Shown one piece after another: positions 17,087-26,400 of a DNA stretch of 28,652 nt (its first letter is position 1; every line of letters starts with the position of its first letter). A program made the position numbers and the translations under genes. The stretch covers positions 1,297 to 29,948 of the forward strand of contig JALPMN010000604.1 of assembly GCA_024243835.1 (NCBI GenBank), read 5' to 3'. The notes below the pieces were generated by a model. That model did not search any database and had not been told where the DNA came from. It worked only from the letters and a program-made list of their open reading frames with translations. This DNA is from Enteropsectra breve. Lineage: Eukaryota > Microsporidia.

Positions 17087-17420
17087 ATGTAAATTAAAAT
17101 AAATGAAAATATAATATGTCAAAGATATATATTTGATGCTATCTCAAGCCTGACTATCATTATAAAGATTTCATCTTCAAAATGTTAAGTAAACTAAGAT
17201 AAGGTAGTGTTTGCTCCTCATTTGATAGACATTAAATTCTTTCACATGATCTCAAGACATATAAAAATGAAAACCTTATCAATCAAAAAAAATTATAAGA
17301 ATGTCGTTATTATAAAACTATTCATAAAATTTTACCCAATGAATGAGTCATTAAATCATTTTAAAGAATCTAATCTTCACAAAGTGGATTTATACTCTTG
17401 TATTTAGGTTATAAATAAGT
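17087..17420. other. intergenic, nothing recognised
   Basis: About 330 bp of AT-rich sequence between tRNA-Ala and the 3' end of the M16-family gene. A 66-codon plus-strand frame at 17207 lacks a start signal. Confidence 0.5.
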
Positions 17421-20400
17421 TTAATATGATGCTTCTGAGTTAATAAATGTTGAGTTCAGATGCTTAAGTTTTGAAGTAATAAATTCCTTAAATTGCTGTA
17501 TCAAATTATCAGATATCTTAGGGATATCGTATATATTGGCTAAAGTGTTATTTTTCTCCTCAATCGAGACAATTTCCAGCATTTTGTGCAAATATTGATT
17601 TCTTTCTTGAATCTTATCAGAACAATACTTTGAATCCTTCCCCAAATCTGTTGCCAGCTCCTCACCACAAGTATTGTTTATTTCCACAGCCACATACAGT
17701 TCCAACATTTCGTGCATGTCTTGTTTCTGCTCCAGCATTCTATTGCAAAATATCCAAAAGCACTTTAATTTTGATTGTATATCAAGTATATCCATCCGTC
17801 CCTGTGCACCAAGAATAAAGTAAGCGCCATTATTAGCATCCTCACAGATTTCAAAACAACCTAAATTTCCCATATCTTGATGCTTCATGTACTGCAGCAA
17901 AAATGCCTTCTTAAAAAATCTATGAAAGAGCGCCGCTAACTCAAAATGCTTTTTATCAAAGGGAATGACGTGCAGCACACTGTTGCAGAGCGAGTGCTCA
18001 TATTTAATCTCATGCTTTTTGCCCTTTATTAAAGATGACAGCTTTTGCGAAACAATGCATTCTTTCTCAGTTTCATCCAGATATGCCAATCCCTTGCATT
18101 TTTCAAAGATTGTGTGCATGGTATTTACTTGCGAGATATTTTCTATATTCAGGGCAAGTTTGATTTTAGGAGAAAGTATTATGCTTTCCGTAGTAACTTC
18201 TTTTATTGCCGCTAGCAGCTGGGCCTCATTTTCAGGAAGTGGTTGTTGAGAAATAAAGATATGGCTGTACATATCAGAGATCTTGTGGTTGGTATAATGC
18301 ACTTTTGCAAGAACATTAATGAATAGCTGGCGGGCATATGCAAGCTCTGCTTCATCTATCAGTTCCTCCTCCTGTTCATGTTCATGTTTCTGCTCCTGCA
18401 ATGAAAGATTTTCCAAGAATCCTACAAATTGCTCTGAATAATTAGAAATCTGTTCATCTAAACCTTGAAATGTTACAATTGCCATATCGAAATTAAACAT
18501 GATATCTGTGCGCAGGTTGCAGCCACTGGGAATAATGTGCAACAGTCTTTGTAATCTGTAAAATGCGATGTATAATGCGAAAAGACTGTTCATTTTTTCT
18601 TCAGTCGTTGCCTGTTTCATAAACGAGAAGGTAAAAACAAGGCTTGAATTTTCTCTAGAACTATTGCAATGGCCATCTTTCTGCAGTTTATTCGATTTTT
18701 TATTAACCGATTTTTTATTAGCCGATTTTTTATTAGCCGATTTTTTAATAGTCGATTTTTTAATAGTCGATTTTTTGTTAGTCGATTTTTTGTTAGTCGA
18801 TTTTTTGTTAGGCGATTTTTTAATAGTCGATTTTTTGTTAGTCGATTTTTTGTTAGGCGATTTTTTGTTAGTTGATTTTATATTAGCCGATTTTTTAATA
18901 GCCGATTTTTTATAAAATTTGTACGAGAATGCAAGATGAGAATGTAAGTGATAATACACATTCAGACTATTATCAAGCGTCTGCACCTGAATAAGAAATG
19001 TATCATCACCCGCGGTGGTAAGATTGTCATCTACGCTAACCTTAAAATTGGCAGAAATAATTTTGATAAATTCAGCTCTGATGGCTTTGATTGTATTTAG
19101 AACTCTTTTCTGCTTTCTTGTTGCTTTTTTAAACTCAAACTTCATGAGATTGTCGTTAAAATAAAAATTAATATTATCTTCGACGTTTTTTTGGATTGCA
19201 TCTTTGGAATCAGGCGAAACCTCATTTTTCTCTCGAAAGCCTAAAGAAAAGTTTGAGTGAATATCTGGCTGTGCTATCAGCTCTTTTGCCGCACTATTGG
19301 TAAATATGATCCAGTTCTTCGAATTTTCAATGAAAGAAAATACATCCTTTAAGCTATTCTTAATACATTCAATCATATTAGGAGTTTTCTTAGACCTGTC
19401 AATCAGCCATTCATTGTCCAGGTTTCTTTCAATATGTTTTATAAGACCCGAGTGTTTATCAGAAAAAATAAGCTTGCCGTTTTTTAAAGACTGTTTTGGA
19501 CACAAAATCTCTGATAAAGCGGAGCGCAGCTGCTCGTAGTACGCCGAAGACACTGTCGGACTTAAATTTATAATATCTTTTTTAGCCATGGTTATAAACT
19601 CTTTAAAGAAAGTTTCGAGTAAAAACCCAATATCTTCAGGCGAACAGTGGCCTTTCTCTGTTGGAACAACTTCTATCCTTAAGAATGAGCAAGTTTTCGT
19701 CGAAGTCGCGATATCACAGGCCACTCCGTATGCATAGCCCAGCTTTTGCAGTATGTAATTGAGATTCTGTACCATAAATTCATCAATGATCTGTTTCATA
19801 AAATCATATACAGCTTTGTGGTCAGACCGTCCTGCTTTCGGAAGCGGGATAAGAATAAAAATAACCTTATCCATTAGATTTTCATCCGAATATTTGCGGT
19901 TTCTAAAGAGGACTATTCTGTTTTTGTATTGATCTTTTATCATATCAGAGATATTTGAATAATCAAGTTTGGCACTATTCTCTTTTATTTTACCGTTTTT
20001 TGGTGCAAGCAGGTAGCTAAAAGACTCTTTCAAAAGCCCTTTTGCCTCGTCTGCGCTAAGAGGCGTGATAAGAGTTATCGTTGTATTATTTCGTGAATAA
20101 AAGTCATCTTGCAGAGCAAGCAGCTTTTTGCAGTCTAAGTATTTGAGTGACTCTCGCGATCCTGGAAAATATGCATACAGTGGTGATTCTTCTTTGGAGA
20201 TGCATGGGAGAAGAATCGACGTTAGAAACTTCGTGTTGCACTGATCAAGCTGATTTCTGAATGAGTTATCAAAATTTTCTTTTGCTGCATTGAGACTTTC
20301 TTTTGGAGCATAGAAATTTCTTTTTGCTATTTTGAAAGTTTCTCTAGCTGCAAAGAAATTTTCTTTAGCCGTTCTGTTGTTCTTTTCTGAATTTTCAAAA

Positions 20401-20858
20401 TACAGTTTGTAGAGTTCTGATGGGCGATATCCTGCCACGAAGGCATCCAGAAACTTTTTAAAATATTCGCTTTTGCACGAAAAGGACCACTTGGTGAAGT
20501 CATTTGAGAACAGCGGCTCAAATTCAGATTCGTTGGCTGATGCCACGAGGTGGTTGAAGTAGGGGGTTTTGTCCGCCGGGCCTCGGTTTGCCAGCTGCTT
20601 CGCAAAGAAATGCGTTAGGCCTGGGCATTCACTGGGCGAGTCAACCAAGCCTGTATTCGCTTCTACTGAGAAAAATGTCTTTTTCAGCGATTGATGAGAA
20701 ATGATATTGATTTTAAGGCCATCAATGATCGTTTTCACAATATGCGTTTTCTTGGGCGGGTTGGGTACAGCTTCATTCTGTGCAGTGGCATCTATGCATG
20801 CAGCATGTATCAGTTGTATCAAATACCACACACATGTTCCTCTTAGCTGGCACTTCAT
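17421..20858 (-). CDS. secreted M16-family (insulinase-like) protein, catalytically dead
   Basis: 1145 aa from ATG 20858, which is directly preceded by CCC; the frame extends 10 codons further up without signal. The N-terminus (MKCQLRGTCVWYLIQLIHAA) looks like a signal peptide. The segment ECPGLTHFFAKQLANRG matches the M16 active-site helix, where active enzymes have HxxEH. Here only His83 remains, with Ala86 and Lys87 in place of Glu and His, so zinc proteolysis is not expected. Overall length fits the large four-domain M16 type (about 1000 aa). Two repeat arrays enlarge it: five 7-residue units near residues 165-200, and a Lys-Lys-Ser array near 648-722. It may be a scaffold or a binding relative of insulinase; microsporidia commonly carry several M16 genes. 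Confidence 0.85.
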   Translation of the reverse strand: MKCQLRGTCVWYLIQLIHAACIDATAQNEAVPNPPKKTHIVKTIIDGLKINIISHQSLKKTFFSVEANTGLVDSPSECPGLTHFFAKQLANRGPADKTPYFNHLVASANESEFEPLFSNDFTKWSFSCKSEYFKKFLDAFVAGYRPSELYKLYFENSEKNNRTAKENFFAARETFKIAKRNFYAPKESLNAAKENFDNSFRNQLDQCNTKFLTSILLPCISKEESPLYAYFPGSRESLKYLDCKKLLALQDDFYSRNNTTITLITPLSADEAKGLLKESFSYLLAPKNGKIKENSAKLDYSNISDMIKDQYKNRIVLFRNRKYSDENLMDKVIFILIPLPKAGRSDHKAVYDFMKQIIDEFMVQNLNYILQKLGYAYGVACDIATSTKTCSFLRIEVVPTEKGHCSPEDIGFLLETFFKEFITMAKKDIINLSPTVSSAYYEQLRSALSEILCPKQSLKNGKLIFSDKHSGLIKHIERNLDNEWLIDRSKKTPNMIECIKNSLKDVFSFIENSKNWIIFTNSAAKELIAQPDIHSNFSLGFREKNEVSPDSKDAIQKNVEDNINFYFNDNLMKFEFKKATRKQKRVLNTIKAIRAEFIKIISANFKVSVDDNLTTAGDDTFLIQVQTLDNSLNVYYHLHSHLAFSYKFYKKSAIKKSANIKSTNKKSPNKKSTNKKSTIKKSPNKKSTNKKSTNKKSTIKKSTIKKSANKKSANKKSVNKKSNKLQKDGHCNSSRENSSLVFTFSFMKQATTEEKMNSLFALYIAFYRLQRLLHIIPSGCNLRTDIMFNFDMAIVTFQGLDEQISNYSEQFVGFLENLSLQEQKHEHEQEEELIDEAELAYARQLFINVLAKVHYTNHKISDMYSHIFISQQPLPENEAQLLAAIKEVTTESIILSPKIKLALNIENISQVNTMHTIFEKCKGLAYLDETEKECIVSQKLSSLIKGKKHEIKYEHSLCNSVLHVIPFDKKHFELAALFHRFFKKAFLLQYMKHQDMGNLGCFEICEDANNGAYFILGAQGRMDILDIQSKLKCFWIFCNRMLEQKQDMHEMLELYVAVEINNTCGEELATDLGKDSKYCSDKIQERNQYLHKMLEIVSIEEKNNTLANIYDIPKISDNLIQQFKEFITSKLKHLNSTFINSEASY
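18693..18917 (-). repeat. 15-bp in-frame array coding KKSxx repeats, 15 units
   Basis: Fifteen units in exact 15-bp register. Plus-strand form is CGATTTTTT followed by variable TTA/ATA/GTTAG-type bases. Each encodes Lys-Lys-Ser plus two residues drawn from Asn, Ile, Thr, Ala, Pro and Val. The Lys-Lys-Ser codons stay nearly constant while the other two vary. Confidence 0.95.
20269..20375 (-). repeat. 21-bp in-frame repeat, about 5 units
   Basis: Degenerate 21-bp units within the M16-family gene, encoding a heptad with consensus K-E-x-F-x-A-A (for example KENFFAA, KRNFYAP, KESLNAA, KENFDNS). They fall just after the region where M16 enzymes carry the third zinc ligand, and would form one long basic/acidic helix. 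Confidence 0.75.
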
Positions 20859-21446
20859 GGGCGTTATTTTTTTAATAAAAACAAGCAAAAATTTTTTGAT
20901 TTTGCAAATTTTTATAATCTAATTGAATTTCTGAAATTTGACACTGGATAGATGAATATTCTAAACTCGGTGCTTAAAATAGGTAAGGCTCAATATAAAG
21001 CTATTAATAAAATGAAATTCTTTTAAGAGCAAATGGATCCTAACAATCTGAGTGTTTATCGGCATATTCAGACAAAATCTGTTTTTATTTAAAGAAGGAA
21101 CGTTAAAAAATACTACTAATATATCCATAATATAGCTATATAACAGTCTTCTTGACAGAAATGCTGTATTTATATTTTTCTTTTATATTTTATACAGCCA
21201 ATGCAACTTTTTAATGAATGGCGCTTCAGGACGAGTATTTTTGAGTCTTTATAACCACTGGTAGCATTGAATTTTTTATTCTATAAAAATAAGCAACACT
21301 CTGTTTAATTTAAGAAAATATAAATCTTGGAATTTTAATTATGATATCATTATATGTAAATGAGTCATATTCTTATTCATTTATATAATAACTTTAAAGT
21401 AAGAATATTTCCTGAATATATTTCTAAAGCTATTTTGTTTTACCCT
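20859..21446. other. divergent intergenic region with A/T box
   Basis: Spacer between the divergent M16-family gene and the gene at 21447. Near 20882-20916, minus-strand AAATTTGCAAAATCAAAAAATTTTTGC-type sequence precedes the CCC start signal of the M16-family gene. I see no gene in the rest. Confidence 0.55.
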
Positions 21447-23648
21447 ATGAAATTTTGTGCAAATCTTTTATGTTCATCTTTTTACCTGACGCGCCTCATC
21501 AAAAGCACTAAGGCTAAGTACCAAGAACAAACTTATTTCACACGGAACTTTGATGCAGCCGGCCGCATCCATGAAGCCCCAGTGAACCTGAATGTTTCCA
21601 GTAAAAATATAAACTCCAGAGAGGAATTGGCCTACGACCGAACAGTATCGACCATAGAGCTGCTGTGCACCTCCAGGAGATTTATCGATGCGATGCTATG
21701 TGAGCGCCACTATACGCCCGCCTGGTGCTGGCTGGAAAGATTTTACTCTACTCATATCAAAAATAAGAGTGACTCAAACAAAAATAGGTCGCAGCTTCTT
21801 TTCAAGAAAATGACTTTAAAGCATCTTAATGTCCCACAGCACACCTCTGTACAAGATATTCTGAATCATATCGTTACAACGCTTTTTGCAGAAAACTCAG
21901 AGAAGAGCATGCTTGTTTTTGGTGCGGATCCTGAAGATCATCCATCACAATCAATCAATATACCCTTGAATAAAAATGGAAAGGATGTTATTTACAATAA
22001 CAATAAGCTTGTTGCATGCCCGCATAGGATCTTTTTCAACAGCAATTTAAGTAATGCACCGCATATTGAAATTCTTACATTCGGAAACTATCTGCTTGTC
22101 ATCGGAAAGAAAGCAGTTATGGAGAAATATAGACTAAAATACCCAAAGCAGATAATATTTACACCCGACAATGAGTATATCAGCAGTTCTGAAGAAAGGC
22201 TTGACGATATTCATTATAAATCAGAATATGATATAAATGGTGCAACCATATTAAAAGAAGATAGCTTTAACAGGAGACATAGAAATGAAATGTATCCTAA
22301 ATATGGGAATGAAAACACTTGGGGCCATAGTACTGAACGTTTGAGTAGAAAACAATTTGTGGCTGATAATACGAGTGAAAGATACCAATCAATGAACAAT
22401 GTGGGAAGTATTAGCAGTGGATACTTAAAAAGCCATGAAATACTAGCCAATAGAGGGCGATCTGAAAATAGTAGATTACTAGAAAGTGCCAACAACAAAA
22501 TATACGCTGCTCAAAGAAACAAATATCAAGAAGAATGCTATTCGAATACATCAAAGAATGCTAATGTATCTGGGATGCCTGTAAAAAAGAGCTTGTCAAG
22601 CCAGTATCTTGCAAATAAAAATAAAGGCATGGTAGATGGCCACAGCAGTAGTTCGGACGAATCGCAGAGCAGTGGAAAATATGTTTTTAAACTCAGGAGA
22701 GCGAAGGATTCAGTCGAGTCTTTGAATTACAGAAGAGATTCTTCATTTCACAAAGGCTCTGATGTAATTCAAAGACTCGATAGTTTAAACAAATATTACA
22801 CTCGGAATGCCGTAAATGGAACTGAAAAAAATGACGAAAATAATGTCTTCAAGATGAGAATAAAGAACAATCCGTTTAATAATCATAATACGGAGTTAGA
22901 AGAAATGAAAAATGGAATGAACAGCACTAAGGAGCCTGAGAGCCCATTCAAAAGTCTACTTAAGGAGGTCAGTGAAATGAAAGAGCTTGTTTTAAAGCGA
23001 ATCGAAAAAGAGGACGCGTGGATTAGGGAAGAAGAGAATAAGCAAATGACGAGTAGTGAAATGCACAGTATTAAGAGTAGAGGATTTGGATCAGTAAAGG
23101 ACTTCTCCAATGAAGTTCATGCAGGGCATACTGCAGCTGAAAGTAAACTGAAGAATTCCCAAGAAAGCTTAAACAAACCAGGTTATAAAAAAATCTTCAA
23201 AATACCAAGGCTCAGTGCTGATTCAGCTTTGGAGCTACAAAATACATCTTTTCTCCAAATGAAAGAAGAGCCAAGAAAGCGAACGGCTATTAGGCCTCAA
23301 TATAAAGAAGAGCCTTCACTGAGCAGCCAATCAGCTTCATTTAATGACGAATACTTAAGGCACCAGCAGGAGATAAGAGGCGCAGGCTGCTCTGATTCTG
23401 AAACTGTCATTTCATCTGACGCACGGAAAAACAAAAAATATCAGATTTGCGGGGCACTGTACACCAAAGGTGATGAGTCGGGGCTTTATTTCTCCATAAA
23501 GCATCTTCTGAGACACAATATTTATCTTTCTAATTCTGAACTAACTGAAACAGCAGATTTTATTTTGTATGAGCTTATGGAGAAGAAAAATGTGCATTTT
23601 GGTCCAGGGCATATTAAGTATTTCAACAGCGAACAAGTGGGACAGTGA
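21447..23648 (+). CDS. possible inactive ubiquitin-specific protease (C19-like)
   Basis: 733 aa from ATG 21447, chosen because CCCT directly precedes it; an in-frame ATG at 21360 would add 29 residues. The family call is tentative. RTVSTIELLCTSRRFIDAML resembles the USP Cys-box helix, but no Cys stands at the nucleophile position. HTSVQDILNHIVTTLF resembles the Q-D-x-x-E-F helix. Near the C-terminus KYQICGALYTKGDESGLYF resembles the USP His box with Leu instead of His (usually GHY), followed by an ADFILYELM strand. Between them is a ~400-residue disordered insert rich in Ser, Asn, Lys and Arg (SSSSDESQSSGKYVFKLRR) with a coiled-coil patch. The N-terminus MKFCANLLCSSFYLTRL is hydrophobic and may target or anchor the protein. 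If correct, this is a pseudo-deubiquitinase. Confidence 0.7.
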   Translation: MKFCANLLCSSFYLTRLIKSTKAKYQEQTYFTRNFDAAGRIHEAPVNLNVSSKNINSREELAYDRTVSTIELLCTSRRFIDAMLCERHYTPAWCWLERFYSTHIKNKSDSNKNRSQLLFKKMTLKHLNVPQHTSVQDILNHIVTTLFAENSEKSMLVFGADPEDHPSQSINIPLNKNGKDVIYNNNKLVACPHRIFFNSNLSNAPHIEILTFGNYLLVIGKKAVMEKYRLKYPKQIIFTPDNEYISSSEERLDDIHYKSEYDINGATILKEDSFNRRHRNEMYPKYGNENTWGHSTERLSRKQFVADNTSERYQSMNNVGSISSGYLKSHEILANRGRSENSRLLESANNKIYAAQRNKYQEECYSNTSKNANVSGMPVKKSLSSQYLANKNKGMVDGHSSSSDESQSSGKYVFKLRRAKDSVESLNYRRDSSFHKGSDVIQRLDSLNKYYTRNAVNGTEKNDENNVFKMRIKNNPFNNHNTELEEMKNGMNSTKEPESPFKSLLKEVSEMKELVLKRIEKEDAWIREEENKQMTSSEMHSIKSRGFGSVKDFSNEVHAGHTAAESKLKNSQESLNKPGYKKIFKIPRLSADSALELQNTSFLQMKEEPRKRTAIRPQYKEEPSLSSQSASFNDEYLRHQQEIRGAGCSDSETVISSDARKNKKYQICGALYTKGDESGLYFSIKHLLRHNIYLSNSELTETADFILYELMEKKNVHFGPGHIKYFNSEQVGQ

Positions 23649-23767
23649 TTTTGATATCTAAATAACTTTATCTTCAAGGCTTTTAATTATAAAAAATGAT
23701 TTTTTACTGTTGCATTTGATATTTGTGGAATAAAATACTGATGCTGAATTTAAAGTTTATTTTTTCA

Positions 23768-24037
23768 TTACAATCCCAGCTTTGGCTTAGCAAAGTGATT
23801 TACCAGATCGGTGTATCCACCAATAAAAGATCCCTTTAAATATATCATTGGGAATGTGGGATGCCTTGTTGCCTCCCTTACTTCCCTGACCAGCTCGGGA
23901 TCCTTGCTATTTACAACCTCCTCAAAGGAAATATCTTTGCTCTGAAGCAGGTCTCGTGCATCGTCGCAATATGGGCACCCAGGCTTTATTATCATGAAAG
24001 TAGGAAACTTGGTAAGGAACGTTTTGAGAGAAGCCAT
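23768..24037 (-). CDS. glutaredoxin, dithiol type
   Basis: 89 aa, the usual length for a classical glutaredoxin. It reduces disulphides and deglutathionylates proteins in the cytosol. The active site CPYC is at 21-24, after strand PTFMIIKPG. The cis-Pro lies in TFP (61-63) and the glutathione-binding GG in FIGGY (71-75). The start at 24037 follows CCCCAAGGC, with AAATTTTCGCAAATATTTTA further up. The gene lies 283 bp downstream of a tRNA-Ala(TGC) on the same strand, the same order as glutaredoxin/tRNA-Ala at 16542-17086. Sequence divergence between the two glutaredoxins is high, so any duplication is old. Confidence 0.93.
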   Translation of the reverse strand: MASLKTFLTKFPTFMIIKPGCPYCDDARDLLQSKDISFEEVVNSKDPELVREVREATRHPTFPMIYLKGSFIGGYTDLVNHFAKPKLGL

Positions 24038-24320
24038 GCCTTGGGGCTTGGATTGTGGTAAAATATTTGCGAAAATTTAAATGATTTGTTGGTGTCATTT
24101 TCTAATTGGAGCAAGCAAATAGTGTTTTATTAAAGGCTGAATAAGTGAGCTGGCCATAGGAACAAAGAATTTTCTTGAAATACAGATTTATAGAGAAATC
24201 ATCTATTTTTTCTCGATAAAAGATCAAGCATTTTAAGAATATTCAGTTGGTATCATATCCAACGGCCAATAAACAAGATTTTGTGACATAAAAGAATTTT
24301 AAATTTTATTTATGAAAAAA

Positions 24321-24393
24321 TGGAGTTAACAGGACTCGAACCCGTGGCCTTTTACATGCAAAGCAAACGCTCTACCAACTGAGCTATAACCCC
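24321..24393 (-). tRNA. tRNA-Ala (anticodon TGC), second copy
   Basis: 73-nt cloverleaf: acceptor GGGGTTA/TAACTCC, D arm GCTC...GAGC, anticodon stem TTTGC/GTAAA around TTTGCAT (TGC), variable loop AGGCC, T loop TTCGAGT with well-paired CGGG stem, discriminator A, and a TTTTTT run after it. It differs from the copy at 17014 mainly by compensated stem changes, so both look functional. Confidence 0.95.
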
Positions 24394-25081
24394 ATAAAAT
24401 ATAAATCTATTTAAGTATAAAATGGCCAATTTATCTCATTGCCATGAGAGACGCACTCGGGTGAAAGAAGCTGTATTGCTGGTGCATTTGTGCAGAAATG
24501 AAAGAGAAATAGCCAGCTGACGAGGAATTTTGGAAACCATGGTACATGCAAATGTGGTTTTATTTATTCGTTGGTCTAAATAACTAAAATATAAAAAGTA
24601 CTCAACTGGTACCAACATAAGTTACAGGTACAAGCTGCATAAATTAATATTTGAATCCTAAAAACATTGAGGTATTTTGGCTATGCCATTATTAAATTTT
24701 GAGAGTTTAAATAAGCACTACTATGGCATTAAAATAGCTTATTTATTTAATTTTACTGTATATTTAGCATAGAAGTACTACCAGCACATGACTTATATAT
24801 CTGCAGTCGAACAAACATTTGCCATGTGTGAAATTAAAACCCACACCACTTTTTTTCTTTTATAATTTTTTTTAAAAAATATTGTATACCGGCGGCTCTT
24901 ATTCTTCCTGGGGGCATGAATGGTAACATATCGCTGCAATACATTATCTTCAAATCTCAATCTACAATTTCTTTCTTGAGAATTTTCTCTTCTGATTTAT
25001 CAGGTAAGTGAAATTACCTATTTTAATTAAACTTTGAAAAAATAAAAAATAAATATTTAAAAAAATTATAGTTTAATCCCC
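24394..25081. other. intergenic with a small start-signal frame and splice-like site
   Basis: About 690 bp. A 31-codon frame begins at ATG 24916 after GGGGGC and ends just past a GTAAGT at 25004-25009, a canonical 5' splice-type sequence, with TATAG at 25067-25071. Splicing 25004-25071 would give an immediate stop, so I do not call an intron. A 60-codon minus-strand frame at 24436-24618 has no start signal. Confidence 0.4.
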
Positions 25082-26305
25082 ATGAATAAATACATGGGTT
25101 TATTTGTGGTTCCTGCCTTCATTGCTATCCTTGTTATTGTGTTAATTATACACAAGCTTTTCTCTTCAGGGGATACACCACAAGATGAATCAAAAAACCC
25201 CATAAAAGATGACCGCCCTCTCCCTTTAGAAACAGAAAACCTACCAGCAGAAACAAAGGAGACTATAAAAAATGATGGGTCTTTCATTGAAGAGCAGCCG
25301 AAAACAGATGCGTCGGCTATCAAAAAGGACGATCCTCTAAAAGAAGTTGCAGCAACTGAACACGGGGAACAAGAAGTGCCCGAACATTCTGCTAAAAGGC
25401 CCTATACGGGAGAAACAGTATCTCTCGGAAATGCAGCTGAGATTGAAGAAAAAGCCAGCACAGTCATAACGAACTACCAGAGTTTGACTCCGAGCGCACG
25501 GATTCACTTTATCGCCGAAATGCTGGTTCTGTCATTTTTGAACGCCTCTATATTATTTAGGTGTTGCATTGACGATGAGAGTTATTTTCAGGAGAAATAT
25601 CAGGCACAAGGGAGAGCATTGAAGTATCTTTATGAGAGATTTATGAAGTCCAACAGTCAAATGCGTATTCCGCATGAAATAATTGAGAAAGACTATAAGG
25701 ATCTTGCCGTTTCAATGATACATTCTTGCCCCATCTATAGAATATTACTTCAGTTAAATAAAGAATATAGAGACATAGATGTAAAGTGTATAATGTCTTA
25801 TGTAGGACCTAGGATTAAAAGATTCTGTGGCTGTAAAGATAAAGCACAAAATATTCGTGTGAAAGGTGTTTCACAGCCCATAAAGATTCTAGATATTTGG
25901 GAAACGCGGAAAGATATGAGTGATGACTTAACGCTGGAAAAATACATGAAAGATATCAAATATCCAGCGCTTGAACTTTCAGAAGGCCGTGAGTTCATCA
26001 GTGAAAAAACTGCTTATCTTATTTATTGCACTAGGACGTTGATTTTTTACTCCGATCCCATGGTAAAGCCCTCCATGAACATGCCAGAATCTTTCATTCA
26101 CTATAGGTATTATACTGAGGATTCACCCGTTCATCGTTTTTACATATTAAAAGCTGTTATCGTTGTAGATGGAGAGAGAAATGATATTTTTAATATGAAA
26201 GTTTTGCACCGACCTGAAAAGAATGTGGATGAGTTTGTCAAGGTGGCAAATGAAAAAGGATACTACTTTTTATATGCAGATAATTTAGGCAGCTCTGCTA
26301 AATAA
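25082..26305 (+). CDS. membrane-anchored, possible inactive USP-like protein
   Basis: 407 aa. Start ATG 25082 is directly preceded by CCCC. A single strong membrane helix (GLFVVPAFIAILVIVLIIHK, about residues 6-25) is followed by a ~100-residue disordered acidic linker. A globular domain occupies about 128-405. That domain has the order of USP elements: an N-terminal helix (SARIHFIAEMLVLSFLNASI) where active USPs have the Cys box; a CGC segment before ILDIWETRKD; DDLTLEKYMKDI resembling the S-L-x-x-x-L segment; and C-terminal FYILKAVIVVDG...KGYYFLYADN resembling the final strands. The nucleophilic Cys and catalytic GHY His are not evident. I infer a pseudo-deubiquitinase; another membrane protein family is possible. 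Confidence 0.75.
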   Translation: MNKYMGLFVVPAFIAILVIVLIIHKLFSSGDTPQDESKNPIKDDRPLPLETENLPAETKETIKNDGSFIEEQPKTDASAIKKDDPLKEVAATEHGEQEVPEHSAKRPYTGETVSLGNAAEIEEKASTVITNYQSLTPSARIHFIAEMLVLSFLNASILFRCCIDDESYFQEKYQAQGRALKYLYERFMKSNSQMRIPHEIIEKDYKDLAVSMIHSCPIYRILLQLNKEYRDIDVKCIMSYVGPRIKRFCGCKDKAQNIRVKGVSQPIKILDIWETRKDMSDDLTLEKYMKDIKYPALELSEGREFISEKTAYLIYCTRTLIFYSDPMVKPSMNMPESFIHYRYYTEDSPVHRFYILKAVIVVDGERNDIFNMKVLHRPEKNVDEFVKVANEKGYYFLYADNLGSSAK

Positions 26306-26400
26306 CTCCCTTAAAAGCACCATACACAACGGCATAGTTGAAATAAAAGTGATGTCTTTAAAAATTCTAGTAGCAATTTAAAGTTCGTAAAATTAGTTTA

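Noticed and set aside
18568..18915. 115-codon plus-strand frame with LVDFLLADF repeats
   Set aside because: It is the antisense translation of the 15-bp KKSxx array within the M16-family gene.
24436..24618. 60-codon minus-strand frame next to tRNA-Ala
   Set aside because: No CCC/GGG context and no recognisable features; length is expected by chance.
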